The notes beneath the pieces were generated by a model, which did not search any database, had not been told where the DNA came from, and saw only the letters and a program-made list of their open reading frames with translations. From contig QAXH01004315.1 in the NCBI GenBank assembly GCA_004335635.1, positions 18,401-40,092 of the forward strand: a stretch of DNA of 21,692 nt, read 5' to 3'. The position numbers were made by a program, and so were the translations under genes. Below are positions 7,774 to 18,298 of this stretch, piece by piece. Source of the stretch: Chloromonas sp. AAM2 (Eukaryota > Chlorophyta > Chlorophyceae > Chlamydomonadales > Chlamydomonadaceae). Numbering within the stretch: the stretch's first letter is position 1; each line of letters opens with the position of its first letter.

Positions 7774-10289
7774 TCAACGTGCCAGAAAATACTTCTCGCA
7801 CATAATCTGCACAGCCGCGTGGTAAATGCCGGCAAGCAGTACACATGAAAGCACTACAAGGAACGACACGCAGGCTACTGGCGTCATGACGAGAAAAAGC
7901 GGCAGTGCGATGCTCATCAGCGCAAGGCAGACGAGCGTTTTGCCAACCCGCCCCGCCTTCGCCATGCTCCAGCCTAGGCCGCTGGTATTGTGAATCCAAC
8001 GAGCAGTCCTAATGTACAAACCCGCAGGGATGAGCCAGAGCGCAATCGTGACCAGCAAGGTTCCTAACACGAACAGGCCGCAGATTGGACGTACGCATCG
8101 GAGAAGGAACCACCTCAGCCACAGCACCCAGTCCGGCATGGGTTCAGAACTTGTTAATCCGTTGTACGCCGGTCTGCCATGTCGCTCTTGGAACTTGTCG
8201 TCGCCTTCGAAGAGCAAGCCAACACAGGGCGAATGGGTCCGGTACACCTGATCCTGCAAGTCACCAAGCGAAGGATTGCAGTTATTCACATCACCTGAAG
8301 AGTAAAAGGCTGACTGGTATTGCACGGCGCAATAGGCACGAGCGAGGCTAACTCAAGTCGCATTGGCTAGGCCGAAAGACACGGCATTGCTGCTTGAATG
8401 ACGGTGCAAGGTTAGCATGTGCAGAATTGCTGATAAGCACCAGCAGAGGTTGAATGTGCTCGCCTGGGGCCGTCCTTGGATGGTAACGTAGAAGTGTGCA
8501 TGAGCTCGTGCGAGGCCATTAGGCACACGTGGTGGGTCCATCAGCAGGCCACAGAGCCAGCACCAGTGGTACCCACACTTCTGACACTGCAGGGACGAGG
8601 CCAAGGCTGCTAGTGTGTGTATGGTTTGCCAGCCACAACGATACCCAAACGAGTCACAATCACAGGGTGTTCCAGCATGTCAGTGACTGACATCTCATTC
8701 ACTGATACTCACGCTGCCACTGATATTCACACCCTTTGCACTGCACGCTTCCCGTATGCAATAATAACGTTATTGAGTTCATTGAATAGCGCTATTGAAT
8801 TAGTAGCACTTGCATCTACAGCTTGAACCAAGGCACCGGCCAAGGTGGTCGCAAGGTTCAGCTGCGGTAATGTTGTATGAGGCACAATCATGTCTGTTGC
8901 TCACGTGCATGGCGTTGCATGTGCCATCCTCCTTCTGGATGGGTATGGCGCAGCGGGGACACCTCTTGTTGCCCTTAGACTCACGCAAAACTGCAACCAT
9001 GCCGGCAAGCACCAGGTAGCCGTCAGAGCGCAGATGGTTGTAGAGCCTTCGGGTCGCGACTAGATACCGACCTCGAGCATTTTCAGGCCACAAGCCTCAA
9101 ATTTCAAGAGCTCAACAGTCGCAGATGCGTCGTTTGTGCCATGAGCGTCCGTGTGTCAAAGAGGTCAACAGAAAGCAAGTGGCATGGCGCGCCAAGCCTC
9201 AAAGCGACCTTGGATGAGGTTTGCGAGTGCGCACCTGCGTCTTTGTCAGAGGGCGGGCACGTGTTCCATATGCCGTGGGCCTTGCGCGCTTGGAAGCACT
9301 CGCCGCAGGCATAGGAGCGACAGCGCATGCATCTATCCCACGTGACGTATGTGCCCCAGGGGTGCGCAAGGGTGCCGCGGCAGTTGGAAGCAGGGCATGG
9401 ATAGAGTGTCACTTGCGTCGTGCCTGGAAAGGGTGATGTGGTCCTTGGACACTCGTCGTCCGGTCCGTGCACGTCCAGCGGCTTCAGACAATGGGAACAC
9501 GCGACGGCATCGCACGCCATGCAAGCGTCCCATTTGCTCTTTGAATTGGGGAGATGCACCAAGCGCGCTGAACATTCGGGTTTGGGGCAGGAATAGCGTA
9601 CTACGCTTATCGGCGCGCGGCTGACGGCGTCAGTTGACAGCTTGCCGACCAGGGCAGCTCCCAGGTTGGCACCCTACAAAGCGGCGCAGAGCACCATCTT
9701 GTGCCGATCGTCTCACAAGGATTGCACGCTGTGCTCGGCACACCAGACGTTCCATGCTTGCCTATAGTTGCGGCCTGGCGTGAAAGAGCCAGGGCCTGCA
9801 TATCATGCGCCCATCAGATCCCATGAGTGTGCCTGATATCCACAGAAACGAACTATTAATTACTACTTCACATGCACAAACTGGGTATTTGCAGATGCGC
9901 ACACTAAAGACCAAGGCCTGGATGAGTGCAAAAACTTCACAGACAAGCCGTAACCTCCTCTGACAGGCACATCCTCTGACAGGCACATCCTATGAAAGGC
10001 ACATTTCCTACTTCTGATGACTGCGTTGTTTGTCTGTTTACCAGCTGAATTCCACGTATTCTATTACCTGTTCACGGTAGGCAGCAGCAATCTGTTGCAT
10101 GGGGGGCAGGCCGTCGCATGCAGGATCGCCACACCGCACGCCTAGTGCAGTGTGCATGAGAACCGTGCATGCGTCGCAGGTCTTGGTGCCACAGGCAGCA
10201 CAACTGACGCGGTCAGTCACAGGGCCAAAGCATGAGATACATGCGTGTACTGGGTATTCGCTCTCCTCCAACTCCTCCTCCACGTCCAT
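7774..10289 (-). CDS. RBR-type (RING-IBR-RING) E3 ubiquitin ligase with membrane tail, paralogue A
   Basis: RBR ligases take ubiquitin from an E2 onto a cysteine in RING2 and pass it to a substrate. Exons are 10068-10289, 9235-9673, 8905-8990, 8464-8586 and 7774-8253; all phases close, giving 449 residues. Residues 17-58 form a RING1-like module (CISC...CGTKTCDAC...RCGDPAC), where the usual CGHxFC has T in place of H. Two IBR-like modules follow, 103-149 and 167-213, both C-x4-C...C-x2-C-x4-C-x2-C-x6-H-x5-C. RING2 spans the junction of exons 3 and 4: CPRC (231-234), GTC with candidate catalytic C245, then CQKCGYHWCWLCG (250-262). The last exon encodes about three membrane segments (347-371, 395-415, 416-437). 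The intron after exon 4 starts with GC, not GT. The start is the conserved Met before RING1; an upstream start with more exons is possible, because sequence further 5' is also conserved with copy B. Transcription appears separate from copy B. Confidence 0.85.
8462..8463 (-). other. GC splice donor in RBR paralogue A
   Basis: Exon 4 ends CCCCAG and the intron begins GCGAGC. The matching place in paralogue B reads GCGCCAG|GTGAGC (donor 12954-12955). The frame closes only if the GC is used as donor. GC-AG introns are an established minority class; loss of splicing is the alternative. Confidence 0.65.
9958..10005. repeat. 17-bp tandem repeat in an RBR paralogue A intron
   Basis: The phrase ctctgacaggcacatc occurs twice and a third diverged copy (tatgaaaggcacatt) follows. 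The matching place in paralogue B (about 14896-14930) has only two diverged units (tgacagacacg, tgtcagacacatt), so the array differs in length between paralogues. Confidence 0.8.
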
Positions 10290-11490
10290 GCTGCAGCTGG
10301 TACAATCAGCAGCACAGGCCTGCAACCAGCTCAACAAAAGTACATTCATAACACGTGAAGGGTGCCGATGCCCCATCGCAATGAAGAGAGCCAACCAGGG
10401 CAATATGTAGGCTGTACCTGGCGGATGGCAAGAAACCCATCCTGCATGGAACCATGATGACAATAGAGACCATGCTGATATCGAGCTGCGAGGAATCGTA
10501 CTTCTTGAGCACAAGCCAATCATCCGTTGGTCAATCATCCTCGGGTCAGCACAAAGTGTACGAATCTGTCGGGCCTTGCACCATGCATACCGCCACATCC
10601 ACGTTGTCATTTCGCAAATCCATACCTGCACGGAACCAGCAACTTCTAACCAGCAAGGCCCTCAAGACGCAGCAAGTCCTTGCACGCATCCTTTGCCAAG
10701 GCTGCTTGCGGTCGCCAGCGTCAGTCCTCGGCGACGCGCAGATGTCTCTACAGCCAAGAATACAACGTGTGGTACTGCAATTATACACAAATGCAGAAAT
10801 CCGGGCCACTCGGCAGCCGTTTTAAAACACATGACCTTTCGGTTAGGTTTGATCCTTCCATTTTTCGCATCCTTCCACATCCTTGGCCTGACAGTAATTG
10901 CATATACCCACAAATCCACTGACTATCCTCCTCAGAACTTTCAACGTTCGAATTCAACCATGTAACTGGACAGCTGCCCAGTGGCATCAACCCCATCACG
11001 TTCAAGAAGGCCAACCTATGGCAGGCATTTCCCAAGCCTGTTGGCAGACATCTGGCAAGGCCAAGCAAACGCAAAGTACCTGCAGTACGCAGGCCAAGGC
11101 TGCGCTTGAACCCACTGTCATCAAAGTGCTTCAAGTTGAGCTCAACTGATTGGCAAGGCCTCTCGTCGTTCAGCGTCTTGGTGGCGGCGTCGGAGCATAC
11201 AGACTACTGTGCAGGAGGCAGGCAAAGACGCACCGTGCGCGGCAACATTGCAAACACCCGGCCTGAGTCTTGCTTGTCGATGTACTTTCACGCAGCTGAC
11301 ATGCAATGCCTTTAACATAGGCGCAAACCTCTTTGACCGTCAGCATGGGCTCAATTGCTCGACCATTACTTCATCTCTCAGTCTCAGTTCCACCGCTGCC
11401 GGCGGTCTGCTGTGTTCTTGTCGGCCTTGGGACGCCTTCTCTTTCCCTTGCTTGCTCAGAGTAGGCCAGGGCGGCACATATTCGTTCCCT
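10290..11490 (-). promoter_or_regulatory. 5' region of RBR paralogue A, partly conserved with paralogue B
   Basis: No exon is proven. Three blocks are shared with the other copy: about 10400-10470 (15360-15430), 10555-10770 (15490-15700) and 10838-10890 (15770-15830). In the first block most differences fall at every third base, hinting at past or present coding. The second reads LAVETSARRRG on the minus strand against LAVEQSERRRG in copy B. These could be N-terminal exons, 5' UTR or promoter. No TATA box is assigned. Confidence 0.4.
11450..11485. repeat. Dispersed short repeat (three copies in window)
   Basis: The phrase cttgctcagRgtagg, usually followed by tcagggcggYacacat or similar, occurs at 11451, 13621 and 16393. 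Two copies lie at the right ends of the duplicated units. The third lies in an intron of RBR paralogue B that is about 250 bases longer than in paralogue A, so it may have arrived by insertion. Confidence 0.65.
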
Positions 11491-12094
11491 GTAATAAAGA
11501 CACATCCGCGGCTCTAGCATTATTCAATCCATAGCAGCTACCATGTGTAAAACATCGCTGTCAAAGTATGGTGGCTAGTATAGTTCAGTCAATCAAGGTC
11601 CGAGCCTCACACTCGTTTAAACTGTTGCATGCACAACGTGGCAATGTGCTAAAGAACTCAATCCAAACACAGCATAACCAAAACATCTTGCGGACGACGG
11701 TTTGCATCTGAGTTGGGCCCATTGCACAGCCTTTGTGATAAGTGGAGGTACGACTCAACAGTTAAAACCAGGCAGGTTAGAATAGTTGCCTCCGGCCCTG
11801 GGCAGGCGCACAAAAAGGATCGCGGTTGCCGATAATGAATGGCCAGTCCAAGTTTCCGATACATTGCACAAACACAATACAGACTCTTGAGGGGAGAGGG
11901 AGGGGAGCGTGTAACTTGCCATCACAATACAGAATTGCATGAAGATGAAGATGCCATCACAATACATGAAGATGCCATCACAATACAGCATTGCATGAAG
12001 ATGAATAGTCCGACTTGCTACACCAGTGCCCTGATCTATCATGAAATCATCCCAGTTTTGATCGCCCTATGCCTGGCCTGTCACTAGCTGTCAC
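11491..12094. other. Spacer between the duplicated units
   Basis: No gene is seen. It holds the short tandem array at 11921-12005 and otherwise shows no open frame with recognisable content. Confidence 0.5.
11921..12005. repeat. Short tandem array of ccatcacaatacat / gcatgaagatga units
   Basis: Three units begin with catcacaataca. Units 1 and 3 carry an extra ttgcatgaagatga piece, so the array is compound, with spacings of roughly 35 and 21 bases. Confidence 0.85.
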
Positions 12095-12265
12095 ACAGGA
12101 GCATGTAAGAGCATAGGAAAGTCACCTCTTCGCAGGGGCAGGCCGCAGGGTCCGAAGTCCTGTTCAAAGTTCAAACGGGCTGCCCTCGTCTCCGTCGACG
12201 CAAGCAAAGTCTGCGGCAATAGTCTGGCCGATTTCTGTTGGGCATGCCGCCCTTGCGACTCGACC

Positions 12266-15235
12266 TCAACGTGCTGAAAGGTACCTAACGCACATCTGTT
12301 CCACAGCCATAACGTACATGCTGGCAAGCAGCAGACATGAACACACTACGAGGAACGTCATGCAGGCCACTGGCGTCATGACGAGAAGAGGCGGCAGTGC
12401 GATGCTGGTTACCGTGAGGCAGGCGAGCGCTCTGGAAGTCCGCCCCGCCTTTGCCATGCTCCAGCCCAGCTCGCCGACAGCATAAGTCCTATGCGCGGCG
12501 CCCATGTACAAAATCACAGGGATGAGCGAGAGCCAAAGCGTGACCATCAGAAAGCCCACTATGAACAGACCGCAGATTGGACGTACGCATCGGAGAAGGA
12601 ACCACCTCAGCCACAGCACCCAGTCCGGCATGGGCTCGGAACTTGTCAACCCGTTGTACGCCGGTCTGCCATGTCGCTCTTGGAACTTGTCGTCGCCTTC
12701 AAAGAGCAAGCCAACACAGGGCGAATAGGTCCGGTACACCTGATCCTGCAAGTCACCAGGCGAAGCGTAGCGACAAAGTGAGATCACCAGGCTAGCTTAC
12801 ACGGCTGGGCTTGTAAGCAGAAGAAGCAGGAAGCAGGAAAAACAGCTGGTCAGGAAGCAACACACGCAGATGGCACTATGTCGTGCTAGTTTGGTAGATC
12901 TGTAGTGAGGTACATTGACATGATCGCAAATCAGCACTACCAAAGGTCTGCTCACCTGGCGCGTTCCTTGAATGGTAACGTAAAAGTGTGCATGAGCTCG
13001 TGCGAGGCCGTTGGCCACACGCCGGGGGTCCATCAGCAGGCCACAGAGCCAGCACCAGTGGTACCCACACTTCTGACACTGCAGGGAGGTCGAAAGGAGT
13101 TCATGGCAGCTGTGTGGCGTCGCTGTAAGAGTCCGGTAATGCCTTCTGTTTTACGCAGGAATGCAATGGATGCGATGTGCATGCGTTTGCCGTTATCAGG
13201 ATAGAACTGTGAGCAGACACATGCCACAGTCACACGCCCTGGCTTCCAGCATGTGTGGGTTACAAGCTTGGGCAGCGGACATGTACACCCTCTGCCTACA
13301 CACGTATGCATTAACAGAGTATGCATCAATAAGCGGCCCACGCCACACTGCCCAGGTGACACTAAGGTCTAGAACATCTGTCTAAGCTGGTGTAACTAAC
13401 TTTGCAGCACTGTGGTGAAGTTGTCCGAGTCGAAGTGATGTGTGTTGCATGCGGCCAATTACCTGTATAGCGTTGCATGTGCCCTTTTCCTTCTGTATGG
13501 GGATGGCGCAGCGGGGGCACCTCTTGGTGCATTTGGATTCGCGCAAAACTGCACGACGTGCCGGCAAGCACGTGACAGTGTGAGAGAGCAGGTGCCTGAT
13601 CTGACTCTGATTGATCATTCCTTGCTCAGGGTAGGTCAGGGCGGTACACATCCCGACCCGTGTCATGTGACGGCTTACCTGATGTAGAAATGCCTTACTG
13701 ACCCGACCAGATACCCACCTCGAGCATTTTCAGGCCACAAGCGTCAAGTTATGAGAGCCCAACAGTTGCAGGTGCCATTGTTCTGACTGTGTTATCATTT
13801 CTAGTTTGTGAATAAGATGATAGAAGGAGGCATCAGACAAGATGCTGAAGGTGAAGAAGATAACACTTCTGCCAAAAATGAAAAGAATGCAACTGACGCG
13901 CACGCGATTTTGAATGCATGTACATAGGGATCCTATAAGGCAAGTTGCCGGTGAGCGTCCGTGTGTCAGAGAGGTCAACAGAGTGCAAGTGGCATGACGC
14001 GCCAAGCCTCAAAGCGACCTTGGATGAGGTTTGCGAGTACGCACCTGCGTCTTTGTCAGAGCGCGGGCACGTGTTCCATATGCTGTGAGCCTTGGTCGCG
14101 TGGAAGCATTCGCCGCAAGCGTAGGCGCGACAGCGCATGCACCTATCCCATGTGCTGATGTAGCCCAACTCGTGCGCCAGTATGCCTCGGCAGTTTGCAG
14201 CAGGGCAGGGATAGAGTGTCACTTCCATCGTGTATGCAAAGGGTGATGTCCAGGGGATGTTGGGGTCGTCCTTCTTGCCTCGACCTGGGCACTCGTCGTC
14301 CGGCCCGTGCGCATCAAGCGGCTTCAGACACTGGAAGCAAACTACGGCATCGCACGACATGCAAGCGTTCCACTTGGTCTTTGAATTGGGGAGACGCACC
14401 AAGCGCGCGTGACAATTGGGCGTGGAGCAGGGGAAGCGCAGTACGGTCATAGGCGCGCGGCTGACGGCGTCAGTTGACAGCTTGCCGATCAGGGCAGCTC
14501 CCAGGTTGGCACCCTACAAAGCGGCGCAGAGCATCGTCTTGTGCCGATCGTCTCACAAGGATTGCGCGCTGTGCTCGGCACACCACACATTCCATGCTCG
14601 CCTATGGTTGCGGCCTGGCGTGGAACAGTCAGATATTGACAAAGTTCGGAAGGGCCTGCGCCCATCAAATCCCATGTGCAGTTGCGTATGTCTGATAACC
14701 CATGTGCCTCCACGCTCACGTGCACAATGTGTTCAGATCTTAAACTGCACTTCCCATGCACGAATATGGATCATGGATACGGAGTATGGACCATGTTTGC
14801 AGATGTTAACATCTTAGACCAAGTTTTGAACAAGTGCAGTGCAGTGCCAAAACCCCACATCAATTCAAAAGTAAAGCAGTCGAAACAGGCATGTGCTGTG
14901 ACAGACACGCCCTATGTCAGACACATTTACCATTTCTGATGACTGCTGGGGTTATCTGATTGCCAGCTGAACTTCAGGTATTCTACCTGTTCACTGTGTT
15001 TCCGAAGTCTTACCTGTTCACGGTAGGCGGCAGCAATCTGTTGCATGGGGGGCAGGCCATCACATACAGGATCGCTGCACCGTACGCCGATTGAAGTGTG
15101 CATGAGAACCGTGCATGCGTCGCAGGTCTTAGTGCCACAGGCAGCACAACTGACGCGGTCAGTCACAGGGCCAAAGCATGAGATGCATACATCTTCTTCG
15201 TATTCGCTCCCCTCCGTCTCCTCCTCCTCGTCCAT
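12266..15235 (-). CDS. RBR-type (RING-IBR-RING) E3 ubiquitin ligase with membrane tail, paralogue B
   Basis: Exons are 15014-15235, 14045-14513, 13463-13548, 12956-13078 and 12266-12745; phases close and give 459 residues. Exon lengths equal those of paralogue A except the IBR exon, which is 30 bases longer and carries an insert with GRGKKDDPNIPW between the two IBR-like modules. RING1 again has CGTKTCDAC without the histidine. Both IBR-like modules keep all eight Cys/His positions. RING2 reads CPRCAIPIQKEKGTCNAIQ then CQKCGYHWCWLCG, with the candidate catalytic Cys kept. The stretch FQERHGRPAYNGL to the first membrane segment is the same in both copies, as are the spacings of the three hydrophobic segments. 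All introns here have GT donors. The first exon has two possible donors 27 bases apart (9 codons, in frame). Both copies look intact, so they are probably both functional. The start is chosen as in paralogue A (Met, then an Asp/Glu-rich run). Confidence 0.85.
13549..14044 (-). other. Expanded intron of RBR paralogue B
   Basis: This intron between the IBR exon and the first RING2 exon is 496 bases, against 244 (8991-9234) in paralogue A. The extra DNA includes the dispersed cttgctcagggtagg repeat at 13621 and an AT-richer part around 13790-13930. Sequence next to both splice sites is shared with paralogue A, so the gain is internal. Confidence 0.65.
14980..15024 (-). repeat. 27-bp duplication of the 5' splice site of RBR paralogue B exon 1
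   Basis: On the minus strand GTGAACAG|GTA occurs twice, with exon ends at 15014 or 14987. Paralogue A has only one, at 10068, and the downstream part of its intron matches the second copy. The duplication is therefore specific to B. The inner segment encodes VRLRKHSEQ in frame, so both donors would give an open reading frame. Confidence 0.8.
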
Positions 15236-16654
15236 GCTGCAGCTGGTACAAGCAGCAGCACAGGCCTGCAAGAAGGTCATCAAAACTACCTGTGTGGGAT
15301 GTGAAGGTGCCAAGGCCCCGGCACATGGAAAGAGAGGGGCTTGGATGCCAACCAGGGCAACAGGTAGGCTGTATCTGCCAGATGGCCAGAAACTCATGCT
15401 GCATGTGGCCATGATGACAATGGATAACGAGACACCGTGCATTTTTAGCTCGAGTCAATCGTCAGGCTTCGGGATGGGTCGGCGAAAAAGTGTTTGAATC
15501 TGTCAGGCCTTGCACCATGCATACCGCCACATCCACGCTGCCAACCTGCATATCCATACCTGCACAAACCAACAAGTTTCAGGATGACCAAGGAACAGCA
15601 AGTCCTGACACGCCCACCTTCTGCCAAGGCTGCCCAAGCCGTTGTCCGCCTCACTCCTCGGCGACGTTCAGATTGCTCTACAGCCAAGGACTCACAGTGC
15701 GCAATACCAATCATGCGCAAAAGCAAACCGCTCGCCTGAGTTGAATTAATCCAATCAGGCGTAATTCAAACCTTTCGGTTAGCGGTTTTGATTTCGTCAG
15801 CTGTCGCACCCTTCCACGTTGCATCGCATCCCTTGACTCAACAAAAGCTCCCAATCGTTTGGTAGCTTCCCATTTCTTTGCATCAACCTCCCGTGTTTCC
15901 CCTGCCCATCGGCAGACATTTCCCAAGGCCATGCAACACAGACGTATCTCCAAATGTGCTTGAGCTCATCCGACTGAAAAGGCATCCTGGTTCATTGTGC
16001 ACGTCAACAAGGTCTTAGTGGTACCCAGTCTACAGCATCAGGGCTTCTTGAAGTATGCGGCCTGCCCACCACATTGTGGTTAGAAAATGCGCGCCTGGTG
16101 CGTGGTGGAGTGGCCACTGTTCAGGAGCAGGCAGGCAAACACTCATGTGTGTGATTAAGTAGTGTTCGGTTCAAGTCCTTCAAGATGTTGTACACTGCTG
16201 TGGCTAGCACGATTCACTCGTACCAGCCCCCTCCGCCTGCTGCACATGATGGCTCTCATAGACTCCTCTAAAGCGTCGTTCCATTGGATTTCATGGGCTA
16301 CATTGCTTGGCTGTCACAGTCTCCTTTCTTGGCTTTCTGCTGTGTTCTTTACGGCCTTACGGCAGGCATAGGGTCTGCTGTTCTTCTCCCCCCTTGCTCA
16401 GGGTAGGGGTCAGACCCACTGGATTCTAGAGGGGTTGGTTGGCTTGGTTGGGAGAGTAATTGGCGCCTTGTTGGCCGCTGGTGGTTGGCGCCTGGCTCGG
16501 GGCAAACCAGTAGAAGCCAACCAAACCCAACCATTGACGACCAACCAGGCAGGCCAAACACGCCAACCACAAATGAGACAAATACTTTGGGGCTGTCGCT
16601 GCTGCTGCTGCTGCCCTCTGCTCCTGCCTGCCGCTGCCACCGGTGCTCCTGTGC

Positions 16655-16722
16655 TGTGTTACTATCAGTTACAGCAGCTATCAGTTGTGTTACTATCAGT
16701 TACAGCAGCTATCAGTTACAGC
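16655..16722. repeat. 31-bp tandem repeat
   Basis: The unit beginning gtgttactatcagttacag occurs at 16656 and 16687 without difference over the unit; a partial third piece (atcagttacagc) follows. Confidence 0.9.
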
Positions 16723-17110
16723 TGCGACAGCACTTGCACTGTCTCGAATGCATGCCTGCCCGTATCAATAACCCTTTGTGTGCGGCTGTGGCACTAGCAA
16801 TTTCCAGGTGTCGTGCTCTGAACATATAGTTGCGACTCCGCCTTTTCGGCGTTGATTTTGTGATTTATACCAATTCCCCGAGGTCGACATTTTGCCCCTG
16901 TTGCCACACTGGTTCCAGTGCTATTCCAGGAAATTGTCCAGAACTGGCAAACATCTTTTTTTTTACTGCCAGCCAACAGTAACTGAATTAGTACCAAACA
17001 CCAGGTGTTTGTAGACGACAACAATCGGGCAGGTGGTAGGTGGAGTTGGTTACTGCAGCATTGGGCATTGCTGCACACAAAGCACACGCCGCTACGGTTA
17101 CCCAGGGATT

Positions 17111-17115
17111 TTACA
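17111..17115 (-). terminator. Candidate poly(A) signal TGTAA for the unknown gene
   Basis: The plus strand reads TTACA, so TGTAA on the minus strand, about 172 bases after the stop at 17287. Distance and motif fit a green algal 3' UTR. Confidence 0.45.
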
Positions 17116-17286
17116 AATTGCCAATTGCAATTAGTCTTTTTTGCATCAAGTCCAAATAGCAGTGTTCAACACATTTCAAGAATTTCAAAAGTAGACCCCG
17201 TCCAATTCTTCCCATGCCATCCTTATCCGGCATCAGGCACTGATGAAGCTGTTCTGTCCAAGTGCCACGAAACAACCCAGCAAAAC

Positions 17287-18298
17287 TCAGTGGGTCTCAG
17301 GAAGCGTTAACCTGACGCACAGTGGATCCGAAGCATGACCGTCCCCGTTGCAATACACAGCCTGAATGACCTTTTGCAGGATATCAGGGCATCTCATGTT
17401 GTTATCCACGACCAGGCCTATTGCGGGTAAATTGCAGGTAAATGATTTGCATCCATGCGCTGCTACAACCAACCGCAGGCCTGTCACAGGGCAGCCCACG
17501 TGATGTGCAACACCATGTGTGACCAGAATCTCAGGCCAAGAAACCGCCAGTTCCAGATCTAGCCTTACTGAGCGTGGCGAGCCGCCATCTGATTCAGGTG
17601 CTGGGTCATTGGCAGGCCGGTGGAGGGAAGGAGTGCAAGGAGTAGATGGTGTGCGAGGGGACGGCTGTTCCAGCGTAGAAGGGTTGGCCAAGGGTGGAGT
17701 GCCCAGAGCACTGTTCCCGGCATTCGACGCACCACCGTCATTATTTCCTTCAGTAGTGTCGTTTAGGACCAGAGTGGGCTGGAAATGGAAGCCTCCAAAG
17801 AGGATGCCGCCGTCCATGCAAAGGACCTGTGGCAGCACGAGATAGCAACATTCAGGATGACGTATCTCCTCTGAATGTTGCTAACTTCTAAGGATGCATG
17901 TCATGGTGTGTATGACTGTACATACGTACGCACATGATACTTGCTGCTGCAAGCCCTGCCATTCACCTCATGGTGTCATACTGTTGGGCTACAGGTCTGA
18001 CTTAGCGGCACCGCAAGCACATGTGAAAGCGCTGACTTGGCACTTCACTGATGCTAACCTAGGGTTTTCCTTGAGGTGGGCCATGTGCATACGGCCAATA
18101 ACTGTACAGGTAACCAAACCAGGAACGATGATGCAATGAACTGAACTTTCGTGTCAGTATCTAAACCAGGAACACTGACAACATGTAACATCCCGGAGCA
18201 CTGGCTCAAACTAACTTGAAGTAAGAATTCACACTTACCCTTCCTTCCTTCCATAGCTGTTCCTGCTGCTCTTGGTCCAAGTCCCAAACGGCACTCAT
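17287..18298 (-). CDS. Hypothetical protein, two exons
   Basis: Function not recognised. Exon 1 is 18239-18298 and encodes 20 residues starting MSAVWDLDQEQQEQLWKEGR, ending at a strong donor AAGG|GTAAGT. Exon 2 is 17287-17826 after the acceptor ctgccacag, with 179 residues and a TGA stop. The phase closes and the product is 199 residues. Exon 2 starts VLCMDGGILFGGFHFQPTLVL, has a Ser/Thr/Pro/Asn-rich linker (about residues 50-95 of the protein), then a denser part RLDLELAVSWPEILVTHG...NMRCPDILQKVIQAVYC. There is no signal peptide or membrane segment. It is divergent to the HECT gene, with 493 bases between start codons. Further introns inside 17827-18238 or exon 2 cannot be excluded. The start is supported by the open frame, an A/G-rich context before ATG and the adjacent consensus donor. 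Confidence 0.55.

Larger units (their letters stand above)
7600..11490. repeat. Segmental duplication, unit A
   Basis: Unit A (about 7600-11490) is homologous to unit B (about 12095-16410). The left edges share caggagcatg (7601 and 12096) and cttcgcagg; the right edges share a ctgctgtgttctt...cttgctcag region (about 11408-11465 and 16338-16405). Exons are highly similar, introns and flanks much less. The offset is exactly 4492 over the last two exons and about 4946 at the first exon, showing extra sequence in unit B. Confidence 0.9.
12095..16410. repeat. Segmental duplication, unit B
   Basis: This is the partner of unit A at about 7600-11490. It contains RBR paralogue B with all five exons in the same order. 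It is about 400 bases longer than unit A, because of longer introns (13079-13462 and especially 13549-14044), a 30-base in-frame insertion in the IBR exon and a 27-base donor duplication. Confidence 0.9.
15236..17286. other. 5' region of RBR paralogue B and spacer, with repeats
   Basis: The part up to about 16410 is homologous in blocks to 10290-11490. An open minus frame at 15445-15726 (containing LAVEQSERRRG) may be a 5' exon. From 16410 to 17286 I see no gene on either strand. The stretch 16427-16460 is made of ggttgg-type phrases, 16593-16635 is ctg-rich, and ccagaactggcaaacatc at about 16938 repeats one at 1693. Confidence 0.4.

Noticed and set aside
9151..9624. Plus-strand open frames over the IBR exons of paralogue A (also 13961-14452 in B)
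   Set aside because: They are shadows of the minus-strand exons, whose Cys/His spacing and splice phases are clearly meaningful.
9700..9760. Extra exon starting MERLVCRAQRAIL (paralogue B: MECVVCRAQRAIL, 14550-14600)
   Set aside because: The frame is conserved between paralogues, but RING1 and IBR exons already join in phase without it, and it lies directly before the acceptor; it may be intron conserved by recent common origin.
10038..10631. The 197-residue minus frame that extends upstream of the RING1 exon of paralogue A
   Set aside because: The part above 10319 lacks a counterpart in the same frame in paralogue B; only the 10068-10319 part is conserved.
15266..15290. A 25-base intron just upstream of the RING1 exon in paralogue B (CACAG|GTAGTT to TTGCAG)
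   Set aside because: Too short for a spliceosomal intron, and paralogue A has no matching donor in phase.
16160..16185. tRNA-like B-box (ggttcaagtcc)
   Set aside because: The flanking bases do not form a T-arm stem, and no A-box, anticodon arm or acceptor stem fits upstream.
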